DNA of 64,000 nt from Colwellia sp. 20A7 (GTDB lineage: Bacteria > Pseudomonadota > Gammaproteobacteria > Enterobacterales > Alteromonadaceae): positions 1,178,001-1,242,000 of the forward strand of contig NZ_CP047130.1 of assembly GCF_009832865.1 (NCBI RefSeq), written 5' to 3'. This document shows positions 18,004-27,939 of this stretch, piece after piece (within the stretch, counting starts at the first letter, position 1; every line of letters starts with the position of its first letter). Below the pieces are notes generated by a model, which did no database searches, was not told the DNA's origin, and worked only from the letters and a program-made list of their open reading frames with translations. A program made the position numbers and the translations under genes.

Positions 18004-18735
18004 ATGAAAGAGTTACTTTTAGGTGTTAATGTCGATCATATTGCGACTTTACGTCAAGCTAGAGGAACAAATTACCCTGATCCAGTGTACGCTGCCAGTG
18101 TCGCTGAGCATGCAGGTGCAGACGGTATAACCGTACATTTACGCGAAGATAGACGCCATATCCAAGATCGTGATATTCACGTATTAAAGCAAACACTGCA
18201 CACCCGAATGAATTTTGAGATGGCAGTTACTGACGAAATGATCGCGATTGCCTGTGAAGTTAAACCTGCTTTTTGTTGTTTAGTACCTGAAAAAAGAGAA
18301 GAGCTCACAACCGAAGGTGGCTTAGATGTTATTAGTCAACTTGAAAAGATATCTGAAGCAGTGACAAAGCTCTCAGCAGTAGGCATACAGGTGAGTTTAT
18401 TTATCGATGCTGATAAAGGGCAAATTGATGCTGCTTTAGCGAGTGGTGCACCCTATATTGAAATACATACTGGTCAATATGCAGATGCAACAGAAGAGTC
18501 AGTTCAACAAAGTGAATTAGCACGTTTAACTGATGGGATTAAATATGCGCACAGTATTGGTTTGAAAGTGAATGCAGGCCATGGTTTAAATTATTTTAAT
18601 GTTAAGCCTATTGCTGCAATAGAGGAGATCATAGAATTAAATATTGGTCATGCGATTATCGCTCGTGCAGTTATTGATGGTCTGGATAAAGCTGTCAGAG
18701 ATATGAAAGCGTTAATGTTAGAAGCAAGACAGTAG
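18004..18735 (+). CDS. pdxJ: Pyridoxine 5'-phosphate synthase
   Basis: Condenses 1-deoxyxylulose 5-phosphate with 3-amino-2-oxopropyl phosphate to make pyridoxine 5'-phosphate. The 243-residue TIM-barrel protein has [17 protein letters not shown] at the start, [42 protein letters not shown], and the C-terminal [11 protein letters not shown] and [10 protein letters not shown] phosphate-binding segments. The ATG at 18004 (MKELLLGVN) gives exactly the E. coli length and follows GTGAG by six bases; the ATG at 17980 adds eight residues. Confidence 0.96.
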   Translation: MKELLLGVNVDHIATLRQARGTNYPDPVYAASVAEHAGADGITVHLREDRRHIQDRDIHVLKQTLHTRMNFEMAVTDEMIAIACEVKPAFCCLVPEKREELTTEGGLDVISQLEKISEAVTKLSAVGIQVSLFIDADKGQIDAALASGAPYIEIHTGQYADATEESVQQSELARLTDGIKYAHSIGLKVNAGHGLNYFNVKPIAAIEEIIELNIGHAIIARAVIDGLDKAVRDMKALMLEARQ

Positions 18736-18798
18736 CTTTTAGCGCAACTATTATGTTGAACCGAGTTTAGGTTAGTTAGTACTGGAGGAAAATCGTAT

Positions 18799-19191
18799 AT
18801 GCCTGTTATTGGTATTGGTACAGATATTGTGGAAATAAGCCGTATTGCTAAAATGTCTGATAATACTCGTGAGCGTTTAGCTAAACGGGTATTAACACCG
18901 AATGAATATGAACGCTTTAGTACAATGAATTTAAACTCAGTTAATAATGCTGTTAGCTACTTGGCTAAACGTTGGGCGGGAAAGGAAGCCGCAGCGAAAG
19001 CTTTAGGCACTGGCATAGCAAGTGGTGTTTCTTTTCAACATATAGAAATAGTCACGCTTGAAAGCGGGCAGCCAACGCTAATACTCTCTAATAGAGCCTT
19101 AGAAATAGCTCTATCAAAAAAATCTAAGTATTGGCATATTTCGCTAGCGGATGAAAAACTTTACGCGACAGCTTTCGTGACACTTTCATAA
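18799..19191 (+). CDS. acpS: Holo-[acyl-carrier-protein] synthase
   Basis: Transfers the 4'-phosphopantetheine arm of coenzyme A to acyl carrier protein. The 130-residue protein has the GIGTDIVEISRI metal-binding motif at its start, RVLTPNEYERF, and the KRWAGKEAAAKALGTGI signature. A strong GGAGG ribosome site precedes the ATG. It closes the recO-pdxJ-acpS run and is followed by an AT-rich terminator. Confidence 0.96.
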   Translation: MPVIGIGTDIVEISRIAKMSDNTRERLAKRVLTPNEYERFSTMNLNSVNNAVSYLAKRWAGKEAAAKALGTGIASGVSFQHIEIVTLESGQPTLILSNRALEIALSKKSKYWHISLADEKLYATAFVTLS

Positions 19192-19198
19192 AGTAGTC

Positions 19199-19240
19199 AA
19201 AAATATTAAATTAAGGATAACTGTTTAATATTTTTTGTTT
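19199..19240 (+). terminator. AT-rich intrinsic terminator after acpS
   Basis: Stem AAAAATATTAAA/TTTAATATTTTT with a 13-base loop, merging into a T-rich stretch. The stem is weak in GC, typical of this low-GC genome. Confidence 0.55.
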
Positions 19241-19340
19241 TATTTTTATTTTTTTTATACTAATATTGAGTTCTTATATTTGCGGAATTCTGCATTTTAA
19301 TTGTAGCTATTAGCTTTTGTTGTTTAAATAAGGAATTTTC

Positions 19341-19589
19341 ATGCAAACAGAAGAGAAAATTATACTTGAAAGGCGTCAACGTTCATCCGATAAGTCTATG
19401 TTGTGGGATAAGCTATCTTTAGCGCAAAAATTTTCAGCCAGTAGTTTAGGCAAGTTTGGCTATGAGTTGTCTTTTGTACGGACTGTAAAAGGACATGGAG
19501 TGGCAGTTCTTACTTGTAACTCTGGTGTTGCTATCATTACAGAAGACGGCGAGATCGATACAAGCCCTATCATTGAGCTTCGTGATTAA
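19341..19589 (+). CDS. Unrecognised 82-residue protein next to barA
   Basis: A short soluble protein with a charged start (MQTEEKIILERRQRSSDKS), a likely helix (LWDKLSLAQKFSASSLGKFGYEL) and a beta-rich end (GHGVAVLTCNSGVAIITEDGEID). AAGGA lies before the ATG at a good distance and codon use looks like its neighbours, so I take it as real. I do not recognise a named family. Its last 20 bases overlap the 3' end of barA on the other strand. Confidence 0.7.
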   Translation: MQTEEKIILERRQRSSDKSMLWDKLSLAQKFSASSLGKFGYELSFVRTVKGHGVAVLTCNSGVAIITEDGEIDTSPIIELRD

Positions 19590-22389
19590 TACCTAAATCA
19601 GGTATGTTGCTATTGAGTTCAACTAATACGCTAGGCGCTTTTTTTAATATTAGCTCTATTTGCTCAAAAAATTCTAAAAATTCAGGCTCTAATGCATCTA
19701 AAGAAACTTCTTTTTTCAGTTGTGTTTCTATTTCTTGGCAAATATTAGTTAAATACGGAACACCAGTGTAACAGCAGGTACCGTTTAGTTTATGTATTAA
19801 TGTTTTTAATTGAGTACTATCTTGTTTTTCTAACGCAGCACTAATATTTCTTTTACTTTCGGGTAAGTAGTCAATTAACCCTGTAAACATTTCTTTAGCT
19901 AAATTCTCTTTTCCACCTGTTCTTTTAAGTGCTAATGGCCAATCTATTATCTTTATACTGTTCTCTGTTTTTTGAACTAAAGGTAAGGACTCCCTTGTTA
20001 TCAGTGTGCTTTTTATAGCGCTATCTAGAAAATAATTAATATCGCAATATTCATAAATAATGTGATTAAGCATAGTTTCATCTATAGGCTTAGTCATGTA
20101 AGCATCAAACCCTTGCTGCTCCATTCTTTCTTTTTCACCACTTAAAGCATGAGCTGTCACAGCAATTATAGGCGTCTTTTCGTTGTAAGAATTACGTCTT
20201 ATGGCTTGTAATGCGCTTATTCCATCCATTACTGGCATTTGAATATCCATGAAAATTAATGTGAAAATTTCATTTTGACATAATTCTAATGCTTTTAAGC
20301 CATTTTCAGCCAAGACTACTTCACTAACTTGCTCACGTAATAGCGCATTAATTAACTTTAAGTTAGCTTCGTTGTCGTCTACCGCGAGGACCTTGATCGG
20401 CAAAATATTTTTATTAGGTGTTGATAAGTATTCTGGCTCTGCTAACAAAGCACTGTAGAGTTTATTTGTTGTTATTGGTTTACTTAAACAACTCAATGCA
20501 CCACTGGCTAGCAGAGCATCATGTAAGCTAGGTGAGTTACTGTTAATAGCTAAATGTATGTTAGGTATTTGCGGCTTAATTTTAGTTATTGTTTTCTTTA
20601 AGTCACTTAATGCAGTTGCTGTTTTATCGTGACCAATTAATGCAAAGTCAAAGTTTTCATCTTCATTCTTCGACGAACTTTCAAGTAATTCATTTAATTG
20701 TTTCTTACTTTCTACTTGAGTTATTTTCATATCCCAATTGGATAATATGTCATATGTTGCAGCTCTACTATGTGAATGAGGTTCATAATATAAAATAGAT
20801 TTATTGGTCAATAGTAAGTGCTCTAACTCTCCTGTAACAGGTAATGTGTTCATGCCGCATTCAAAATTAAACCAAAACTTTGAGCCATGGTTTTCATTTG
20901 AACTAAAACCTATATCTCCTTTCATTTCATGGGCAAGTCTTTGGCAAATAACTAAACCTAAACCAGTTCCACCATGTAATCGGGTTATACTTTGATCCGC
21001 TTGCGTAAAAGCTTTAAATATTGTTTTCTGTTGTACGTTGCTCATACCAATACCACTGTCAGCAACTGTTATCTTGATGGAAGCACGTTTAGCATTAATG
21101 ATGTTAAAGGTAACGTCAATAATGACAGAGCCATGTTGAGTAAACTTAATCGCATTACTGACTAAGTTACTCATTATTTGTTTGATGCGCATAGCATCAC
21201 CTAATAAAGAATCAGGAAGTGAATTATCAATTCTTATTGATAATTCTAATTCTTTTTTATGAGCACTCGGTGCTAAAAGCACTAAACTCTCATCAATAGA
21301 TTCTCTAAGTGAAAAGGGGATACTTTCTATTACCATTTTCCCTGCTTCAAGCTTGGAAAAGTCAAGAATATCATTAATTATGGTCAGGAGGTTATTTGCA
21401 GATCTATCTATTGTTTGTAAGTAATCTCGTTGGGAGTCACTTAATGGTGTTTTAAGTACTTGTCGTGTAAAACCTATAACCCCATTCAATGGTGTGCGTA
21501 ATTCGTGACTCATGTTAGCTAAAAATTCGGACTTGATCTTATTTGCATCCTGAGATTTTTTCTTAGCGATACTTAGCTCAACATTTTGAATTTCATATTG
21601 TTCTAGACTTTCACGCAAATCAATTGTTGCTTGGTCAATACTACCTTGCATCTCATTTTGGTAATTACCTAATGATTGTGCCATAGCATTGATACCGGTT
21701 TTTAAAAAATTTAGTTCACCAATTAACAGTTGTCCAGTTACACGGCTTTCAAGCTTTCCTTCTCGAATACGATCAATAGCATTCACCATGGAGTTGATCG
21801 GTTTAGTCACATTTTTAATCAGCGTCAGCGCTAAAAGACTACTTAGTAAAACAGCAAAGAAAGCGAGGCCTAATGCAATAATATATTGGTTTTGTTGCTT
21901 AAGTTTAATCCAACTCTTATCTACATGAATCGCGATATAACCTAAAGGTGTTAATACCTTATTATTGTCGAAGCTCTCCTCTAGGATCGGTGTTCTGAAT
22001 ATAATGAAGTCATCAAAATGCTCTCCTTGGGTATACAAAGGTGGCTTTTGTGCAGGTTTTAATCGCATTAAGTTAGTATCACCATGGTAGGCACTGGTAA
22101 CAAAAATTTGATTATCTAAAGTAAATACGGTGATGCTTTTGATAATACTTGATTGGCTGCGATGAACTGCGCTGATGATAGATCGAACTTTTTCGCGGTT
22201 GTTATTAATATATGCTTCTTTAGTCGTAATAGCTAAAGGTTCGATAATACTTTGAGATCGTAAATTTAAGAACTCATTTAATTCTGTACTACGGTTATAT
22301 GAAAAATAGCTGGCAAGTCCAAAGCTGATTAATGCTATAGGAACAATAGTTAGTAATATAACCCAGTCTTTGAGGCTTAATTTATGCAT
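19570..22389 (-). CDS. barA: Hybrid sensor histidine kinase BarA
   Basis: Membrane sensor that passes phosphate to the response regulator UvrY/GacA and so controls Csr small RNAs and carbon flow. The 939-residue protein has a first membrane span (about 9-31), a periplasmic region with SIIEPLA, a second span (about 168-190), a HAMP segment, the kinase box NMSHELRTPLNGVIGF with His295, and ATPase boxes (DSGIGM, GTGLGL). A degenerate receiver follows, then a full receiver (VLAVDDNEAN, FMDIQMPVMDG) and a C-terminal Hpt domain (LIHKLNGTCCYTG). It is divergent from rlmD, as in E. coli. Confidence 0.94.
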   Translation of the reverse strand: MHKLSLKDWVILLTIVPIALISFGLASYFSYNRSTELNEFLNLRSQSIIEPLAITTKEAYINNNREKVRSIISAVHRSQSSIIKSITVFTLDNQIFVTSAYHGDTNLMRLKPAQKPPLYTQGEHFDDFIIFRTPILEESFDNNKVLTPLGYIAIHVDKSWIKLKQQNQYIIALGLAFFAVLLSSLLALTLIKNVTKPINSMVNAIDRIREGKLESRVTGQLLIGELNFLKTGINAMAQSLGNYQNEMQGSIDQATIDLRESLEQYEIQNVELSIAKKKSQDANKIKSEFLANMSHELRTPLNGVIGFTRQVLKTPLSDSQRDYLQTIDRSANNLLTIINDILDFSKLEAGKMVIESIPFSLRESIDESLVLLAPSAHKKELELSIRIDNSLPDSLLGDAMRIKQIMSNLVSNAIKFTQHGSVIIDVTFNIINAKRASIKITVADSGIGMSNVQQKTIFKAFTQADQSITRLHGGTGLGLVICQRLAHEMKGDIGFSSNENHGSKFWFNFECGMNTLPVTGELEHLLLTNKSILYYEPHSHSRAATYDILSNWDMKITQVESKKQLNELLESSSKNEDENFDFALIGHDKTATALSDLKKTITKIKPQIPNIHLAINSNSPSLHDALLASGALSCLSKPITTNKLYSALLAEPEYLSTPNKNILPIKVLAVDDNEANLKLINALLREQVSEVVLAENGLKALELCQNEIFTLIFMDIQMPVMDGISALQAIRRNSYNEKTPIIAVTAHALSGEKERMEQQGFDAYMTKPIDETMLNHIIYEYCDINYFLDSAIKSTLITRESLPLVQKTENSIKIIDWPLALKRTGGKENLAKEMFTGLIDYLPESKRNISAALEKQDSTQLKTLIHKLNGTCCYTGVPYLTNICQEIETQLKKEVSLDALEPEFLEFFEQIELILKKAPSVLVELNSNIPDLGINHEAQ

Positions 22390-22584
22390 TATTAATAGTG
22401 TTTAATATTTATTCGTTTTACCCTAAACCCGTAACTTCAGGTGGAACGAGTATAAAACTAGTGTAAAATGATCATCCTGATAAGCCTATAATGTCATATG
22501 CTTAATAAAATTACACTTTTTAGTTGAATTCAGCTTTAGCTATTGATGTAAGCCCAAATAAAGAAAATTCCTAGGTATTCAATA

Positions 22585-24000
22585 ATGGCAAACTTTTTCC
22601 AAGTAAGTAATAAAAAGTCAGTTAAAGCCCAAGAAAAACAAAAACTAACAGTAAAGGTTGAAAGGTTAGACTCAAATGGCTGTGGTGTTGCTTATTACCA
22701 AAGTAAACCTGTTTTTATTCATGGTACTTTGCCGAACGAAAACGTTGACGCAAAAGTAGTTGAGCAAAAAAGCAAATACACCCTAGCTAAACTATTAACA
22801 ATCAACAAAGCGAGTCAGCATAGAGTTATAGCCAAATGCCAGCATTTCACTCTGTGTGGTGGCTGCGATATACAACACCTAGAGTATTCACAGCAACTTG
22901 ATTTTAAAAAGAATAAAATTATAGAGCTATTTTCTCGCTCTGGTGTTGCAGGCAATATTGTTGCTACATTACCCTGGCAAGCTCCTATTGTTAGTTCGCC
23001 GTGGGAATACCGTCGCAAAGCGAGAATAGGCGTACAATTTGATAAACACTCACAAGCGACTATTGGCTTTAGACAAAAGGCTACTAATCAGCTTGCCGCT
23101 ATTAAATCATGCCCTGTGCTTGTTGAACCCGCGGCTAATATATTTCCTTTATTAAAAACATTGATTAATAAACTAAGTGTAAAAAAAGCGATTGGTCATA
23201 TTGAAATTATTAGTACAGACGATTTAGATACTACTGATCTGGCAACCGTTGATATAAATAGCACTACGAAGCCATTAAAAAAGTTAACACTCATTATACG
23301 CCAAATTAGAGCGATAAATGAACATGATCGTAAGCTGTGGCAAGAGTATGCTGAAAAAAACTGTTGGAATATTTATTTTCAAACTAATGATAGTAATAAA
23401 GAAAATATTAACAAAAGCTCGTTAGTTTCAGCTGATAGTTTAAGTTATCGTCTAGCTAACGGAATTCAAATTAACTTTTCTAGCACAGACTTTATTCAAA
23501 TAAATCAGCAAGTAAATATGGCCATGGTAGAGCAAGCACTTGATTGGTTGTCGCCACAAAAAAATGATGACATATTAGATTTGTTTTGTGGTCTTGGAAA
23601 CTTTAGTTTGCCGTTAGCGCAACAAGCTAAGCAAGTTATTGGTGTTGAAGGTGTACAAAGTATGGTTGATAAAGCTAGCGCGAACGCTAAATTTAACCAC
23701 ATTGATAATTGCCGATTTTTTCAAGCTGATTTAAACAGCGAATGGTTGTCTAATGCTTGGGCGAAACATGAATTTAATAAAGTATTATTAGATCCTGCTA
23801 GGGCAGGTGCTGAATTTGCTGTAGAACAAGTGATTAAACTTAATATTCCTACAATTTTATATGTTAGCTGTGATCCAACAACACTAGCAAGAGATAGTCA
23901 GTTACTTATTTTAAAAGGTTATAAAATTGAAAAAATAGGATTGATAGATATGTTTTCTCAAACAAAGCATGTTGAGACTATGGTATTGTTTAATCGGTAG
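22585..24000 (+). CDS. rlmD: 23S rRNA m5U1939 methyltransferase
   Basis: Methylates U1939 of 23S rRNA with S-adenosylmethionine. The 471-residue protein has an N-terminal TRAM domain (KVERLDSNGCGVAYY), the Fe-S cluster cysteines in CQHFTLCGGCDIQHL (C-x5-C-x2-C) with a later CPVL, the SAM motif DLFCGLGNFSLPLA, DPARAG, and the catalytic cysteine in YVSCDPTTLARD. It is divergent from barA and upstream of relA. Confidence 0.95.
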   Translation: MANFFQVSNKKSVKAQEKQKLTVKVERLDSNGCGVAYYQSKPVFIHGTLPNENVDAKVVEQKSKYTLAKLLTINKASQHRVIAKCQHFTLCGGCDIQHLEYSQQLDFKKNKIIELFSRSGVAGNIVATLPWQAPIVSSPWEYRRKARIGVQFDKHSQATIGFRQKATNQLAAIKSCPVLVEPAANIFPLLKTLINKLSVKKAIGHIEIISTDDLDTTDLATVDINSTTKPLKKLTLIIRQIRAINEHDRKLWQEYAEKNCWNIYFQTNDSNKENINKSSLVSADSLSYRLANGIQINFSSTDFIQINQQVNMAMVEQALDWLSPQKNDDILDLFCGLGNFSLPLAQQAKQVIGVEGVQSMVDKASANAKFNHIDNCRFFQADLNSEWLSNAWAKHEFNKVLLDPARAGAEFAVEQVIKLNIPTILYVSCDPTTLARDSQLLILKGYKIEKIGLIDMFSQTKHVETMVLFNR

Positions 24001-24257
24001 GTAAACTAAATTATTGTTGATGATAGTTAACGACAATACTGCATGGGTAAATAGATTTGGACTACCAATATTATACTATTTCATTAGGGCTATGATTTGT
24101 TGTACGTAGGAAAAATAAATCAAAGTAAAGCGTTCGATTGAGCGTTAGTTGCCTATTGTGATTGAGAGTAACGTTCTCATGGAATATGTTAATCCGTACA
24201 AGTGGGCATAGTTTAGTTAAATTGGTATCAGTTCGTGGCTTTTATAAAGGAAAGAAA

Positions 24258-26450
24258 ATGGTTTCGGTGCGTAAATCTCATCAGGTTGTTAGTGTAAATT
24301 TCAAACATTGGCTAACAGAGCAATCTTTACCCGACGAAAAACAACAAGCACTTGAGCAGTTGTGGGAACAAGTTTCGCCATTTTTTCAGCTACACGAAGC
24401 GAGTTTGTTAAAAGCAAGGGAAATGGTCGAGATACTTTCTAATTTAAATCTAGATGCAGACTCATTATTAGCTGCTTTTTTAACACCATTACTAGAAGAA
24501 AATTTAATCACGCAAGACTTTGTCAAAGAGCACTGTAGTAAAGATGTTGCAATGCTGTGCCAAGGTGTTGAAAAAATGGAAGCCATTAAAGGTTTAAGGC
24601 AACAAAGTAGTGTTAGCAATATCGATAACATACGCCGTATGTTATTAGCTATGGTTGAAGATGTACGTGCAGTTGTTATTAAGCTAGCTGAGCGCTTATG
24701 TGATTTACGTGAACAAAAAAATAATGATGAAGAAACGAGAGTATTAACAGCAAAAGATAGCGCTAATATTTATGCACCACTGGCTAATCGATTAGGCATT
24801 GGTCAGCTAAAATGGGAATTAGAAGATATCTCATTTCGTTACCTTCATCCGCAAGTTTATAAAAAAATTGCCAAATTGTTAGATGAAACGCGTCTTGAAC
24901 GTGAACAATATATGCATGACTTTGTTGGTAATTTGAGTGACCAATTAAAAGCCTTAGAAATTAAGGGCGAGGTCTATGGCCGTCCAAAGCATATTTATAG
25001 TATCTGGAAAAAAATGCAACAAAAAGCATTAGACTTCGAACAATTGTTTGATGTTAGAGCTGTTCGGGTAGTCGTTGAAAGAATACAAGATTGTTATTCT
25101 GCATTAGGTATAGTCCACACAGAGTGGCAGCATTTATCTCAAGAGTTTTCAGATTATGTCGCAACCCCTAAATCCAATGGTTATCAATCCATTCATACTG
25201 TTGTTCTGGGGCCTGAAGGTAAGTCGGTAGAAGTACAAATAAGAACGCAACAAATGGATGATGATGCTGAGCTCGGTGTAGCGGCACATTGGCGCTATAA
25301 AGAAGGCTCGATAACTGGAAAAAGTAATAGTTTTGATGACAAAATAGGCTGGTTACGCAAAATTTTACAATGGCAAGACGACGTCTCTGAAAATGGAGAA
25401 ATGTTAGATGAGCTTCGTAGCCAAGTTTTTGAAGACCGAATCTATGTTTTTACACCTTCAGGCGATGTGATTGATTTACCTATGGGCTCAACCCCATTAG
25501 ATTTTGCCTATTATATTCACTCTAATGTTGGTCATTGTTGTATTGGTGCAAAAGTATTTGGAAAAATTGTTCCTTTTACTCACCAATTGAAAACGGGTGA
25601 TCAAGTTGAAGTATTAACAAATAATCATCCTAATCCGAGTCGTGATTGGCTGAACCCTAACTTAAATTATATTCATTCCTCAAGAGCTCGAGCAAAGGTA
25701 CAACACTTTTTTAAGTTACAAGATCGAGATAAACATCTAGCGCAGGGCAAGGAACTATTTGATACAGAATTAGCAAAATTAAGTAAGCTTACGATCAACC
25801 AAGGACAACTAAAAGAAGCGGTAGCGCATTTCAATGTTAAAACTATTGATGACCTATACGCGGCAATTGGTTCAGGTAATGCACGTTTACAACAAGTTAT
25901 TAACTACTTTAAGCAACTTGAAGAAAAATTTAATCCAGCACCTGAGATCGATCCACAAAGCTTAGTGAGAGAATCTCAAGTAGGGCATAGCACTGCCGGC
26001 GATGATAATGGTATTACCGTATCAGGAGTTGGTAACTTGCTTACTCACATGGCTAAGTGTTGCTCTCCAGTACCTGGTGACATGATTTCAGGTTTTATTA
26101 CTCAAGGGCGAGGGATTTCAGTTCACCGGCAAGATTGTGAGCAATTAGCAAACTCTTTAAACCAGCAACCAGAGCGCATTGTGGAATTACAATGGGGGCT
26201 TGACGATAAACAAAATTATCAAGCTAGTGTGCTTATTATAGCTTGTGATCGTCAAGGGTTATTCCGAGATATATCAACGATTATTGCTAATGAAAAAGTG
26301 AGTATTGTTGGTATTGATAGTCATAGTGATAGTACAAGACAAACCATGAGTATGAAAATTAAAGTAGAAGTTACCAGTGGTGAGCTACTTACTAGAGTAT
26401 TAGATAAAGTGAGACAACTTGATGATGTTGTTGAAGTTAAAAGGCTATAA
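24258..26450 (+). CDS. relA: (p)ppGpp synthetase RelA
   Basis: Ribosome-associated synthetase that makes (p)ppGpp when uncharged tRNA enters the A site. The 730-residue protein has an inactive HD-like N-terminal domain (no HD pair in LLAAFLTPLLEENL), the synthetase domain (GRPKHIYSIWKKM, SNGYQSIHTVV, EVQIRT), a TGS domain (DRIYVFTPSGDVIDLP), a Cys-containing zinc-finger region (KCCSPVPGD) and an ACT domain. The ATG at 24258 follows AAGGAAAG and fits the family start. The motif that is EFDD in E. coli RelA and RxKD in bifunctional Rel reads EFSD here. Confidence 0.95.
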   Translation: MVSVRKSHQVVSVNFKHWLTEQSLPDEKQQALEQLWEQVSPFFQLHEASLLKAREMVEILSNLNLDADSLLAAFLTPLLEENLITQDFVKEHCSKDVAMLCQGVEKMEAIKGLRQQSSVSNIDNIRRMLLAMVEDVRAVVIKLAERLCDLREQKNNDEETRVLTAKDSANIYAPLANRLGIGQLKWELEDISFRYLHPQVYKKIAKLLDETRLEREQYMHDFVGNLSDQLKALEIKGEVYGRPKHIYSIWKKMQQKALDFEQLFDVRAVRVVVERIQDCYSALGIVHTEWQHLSQEFSDYVATPKSNGYQSIHTVVLGPEGKSVEVQIRTQQMDDDAELGVAAHWRYKEGSITGKSNSFDDKIGWLRKILQWQDDVSENGEMLDELRSQVFEDRIYVFTPSGDVIDLPMGSTPLDFAYYIHSNVGHCCIGAKVFGKIVPFTHQLKTGDQVEVLTNNHPNPSRDWLNPNLNYIHSSRARAKVQHFFKLQDRDKHLAQGKELFDTELAKLSKLTINQGQLKEAVAHFNVKTIDDLYAAIGSGNARLQQVINYFKQLEEKFNPAPEIDPQSLVRESQVGHSTAGDDNGITVSGVGNLLTHMAKCCSPVPGDMISGFITQGRGISVHRQDCEQLANSLNQQPERIVELQWGLDDKQNYQASVLIIACDRQGLFRDISTIIANEKVSIVGIDSHSDSTRQTMSMKIKVEVTSGELLTRVLDKVRQLDDVVEVKRL

Positions 26451-26486
26451 GCTTTTGTTGTCAAAATTAAGAATAAGAGAAAATAC

Positions 26487-27305
26487 ATGCTAAATGTTAA
26501 TATTGAAAGTGAAGCGTCAATTGATAAGTTGCGTTGGATTATGTCCCAATTACGTGATCCTGAGACAGGTTGTCCATGGGATATAAAGCAAAACTTTGCC
26601 TCTATTACCGCTCACACAATAGAAGAAGCATATGAAGTTGTTGATGCGATAGAGCAAAATGACTTCATTGAACTTAATAAAGAGTTAGGCGATTTATTGT
26701 TTCAAGTTATCTTTTATAGTCAGCTTGGTCAGGAACAGCAACTTTTTGATTTCGATACTGTTGTTGCGTCTATTTGTGAAAAACTGATTCGTCGTCATCC
26801 CCATGTTTTTAGTAGTGCTGATTTAACAAGTGACGTACAAATAAAGGCTAATTGGGAAAATGAAAAAGCCAAAGAACGTCAAGCAAAGAATAATCAAGAA
26901 AATTTAAGCATCCTTGCTGACATACCTAAAAACTTGCCTGCTTTGTCACAAGCGGCAAAAATTCAAAAAAGATGCTCACACGTCGGCTTTGATTGGGATA
27001 ATGTGATGGATGTTTTTGCAAAAATTGAAGAAGAAGTGCTTGAAGTTAAAGAAGAGCTCGAAGCCGAAAATATTAATAAAAAAGCGTTAGGGGAAGAAAT
27101 AGGGGACTTAATGTTTGCCGTAGTGAATTTATGTCGTCATGCAAAAGAAGATCCTGAAACACTGCTGCGTAAGGCAAATCAAAAGTTTACTAAACGCTTT
27201 CATGGTGTTGAAGCTCAAGTACAGCAATCGGAACGAGACTTTTCACAACATAGTTTGGCGCAATTAGAACAGTATTGGCAGCAAGTTAAAATGGCAGAGA
27301 AATAG
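26487..27305 (+). CDS. mazG: Nucleoside triphosphate pyrophosphohydrolase MazG
   Basis: Hydrolyses nucleoside triphosphates to monophosphates and, in E. coli, lowers (p)ppGpp during starvation. The 272-residue protein has two MazG domains: the first with GCPWD, EEAYEVVDAI and ELGDLLFQVIFY, the second with KIQKRCSHVGFDW, EEEVLEVKEEL and EEIGDLMFAVVNL. It follows relA by 36 bases. E. coli has mazEF between relA and mazG; here it is absent. Confidence 0.95.
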   Translation: MLNVNIESEASIDKLRWIMSQLRDPETGCPWDIKQNFASITAHTIEEAYEVVDAIEQNDFIELNKELGDLLFQVIFYSQLGQEQQLFDFDTVVASICEKLIRRHPHVFSSADLTSDVQIKANWENEKAKERQAKNNQENLSILADIPKNLPALSQAAKIQKRCSHVGFDWDNVMDVFAKIEEEVLEVKEELEAENINKKALGEEIGDLMFAVVNLCRHAKEDPETLLRKANQKFTKRFHGVEAQVQQSERDFSQHSLAQLEQYWQQVKMAEK

Positions 27306-27316
27306 CAGATAATATT

Positions 27317-27928
27317 ATGACCAAACTTTTACTCTCAACAATGGCTTTAGGGAAGCGATTACAAGTTGAAAATAGTTATGTAACTATCGGCTTAACTAAC
27401 CCTAAAAGTCCCAGTAATGTTGGCGCTGTAATGCGTGCAGCAGGTTGTTATTGTGTCGACCAAGTACTATATACAGGACAGCGGTATGCGAATGCAGCCA
27501 AATATAATGGATCAAAGCATAATACAGATACTAAAAATGCCCATGAAAAAATTCCTTTAAAAGCCGCTGATGACTTTAAAGACATTAAAGCTTTACGTGC
27601 TGAACTACCTGAAAATACTAAAATTATTTGTGTAGATTTAGTTGAAGGAGCGACACCACTGCCACATTTTCAACACCCAGAACAAGCGATTTATATCTTT
27701 GGTCCTGAAGATGGTACTATTAGCCAAAGCGTAATCAATAATGCTGATGGTGTTGTGTATGTACCAACGGTTGGTTGTATGAACTTAGCCGCTTCAGTGA
27801 ACGTGTTATTATACGACAGACTAGCTAAATCCTTGGTGAGCAATAACCAAGTAGAAAGTGATAATGTATTGATAAAGAAAAGCCGCGATACAAATAATAA
27901 AGTTAAAGTTAACTTGAAACACGAATAA
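27317..27928 (+). CDS. TrmH/SpoU-family RNA methyltransferase
   Basis: A 203-residue SAM-dependent 2'-O-ribose methyltransferase of the SPOUT class. The three family motifs are present: NPKSPSNVGAVMRAAGC (motif 1, with the catalytic Arg), YIFGPEDGTIS (motif 2) and CMNLAASVNVLLYDRL (motif 3). There is no N-terminal substrate-binding extension, so the RNA target cannot be read from the sequence; the compact size recalls TrmL or TrmH relatives. It sits 11 bases after mazG and 11 bases before the next gene, suggesting cotranscription. Confidence 0.85.
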   Translation: MTKLLLSTMALGKRLQVENSYVTIGLTNPKSPSNVGAVMRAAGCYCVDQVLYTGQRYANAAKYNGSKHNTDTKNAHEKIPLKAADDFKDIKALRAELPENTKIICVDLVEGATPLPHFQHPEQAIYIFGPEDGTISQSVINNADGVVYVPTVGCMNLAASVNVLLYDRLAKSLVSNNQVESDNVLIKKSRDTNNKVKVNLKHE

Positions 27929-27939
27929 TGGAGTGAGTT

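Noticed and set aside
19570..22389. barA as a novel sensor because of the degenerate first receiver
   Set aside because: Domain order, N-terminal SIIEPLA and gene context (next to rlmD-relA) fit BarA.
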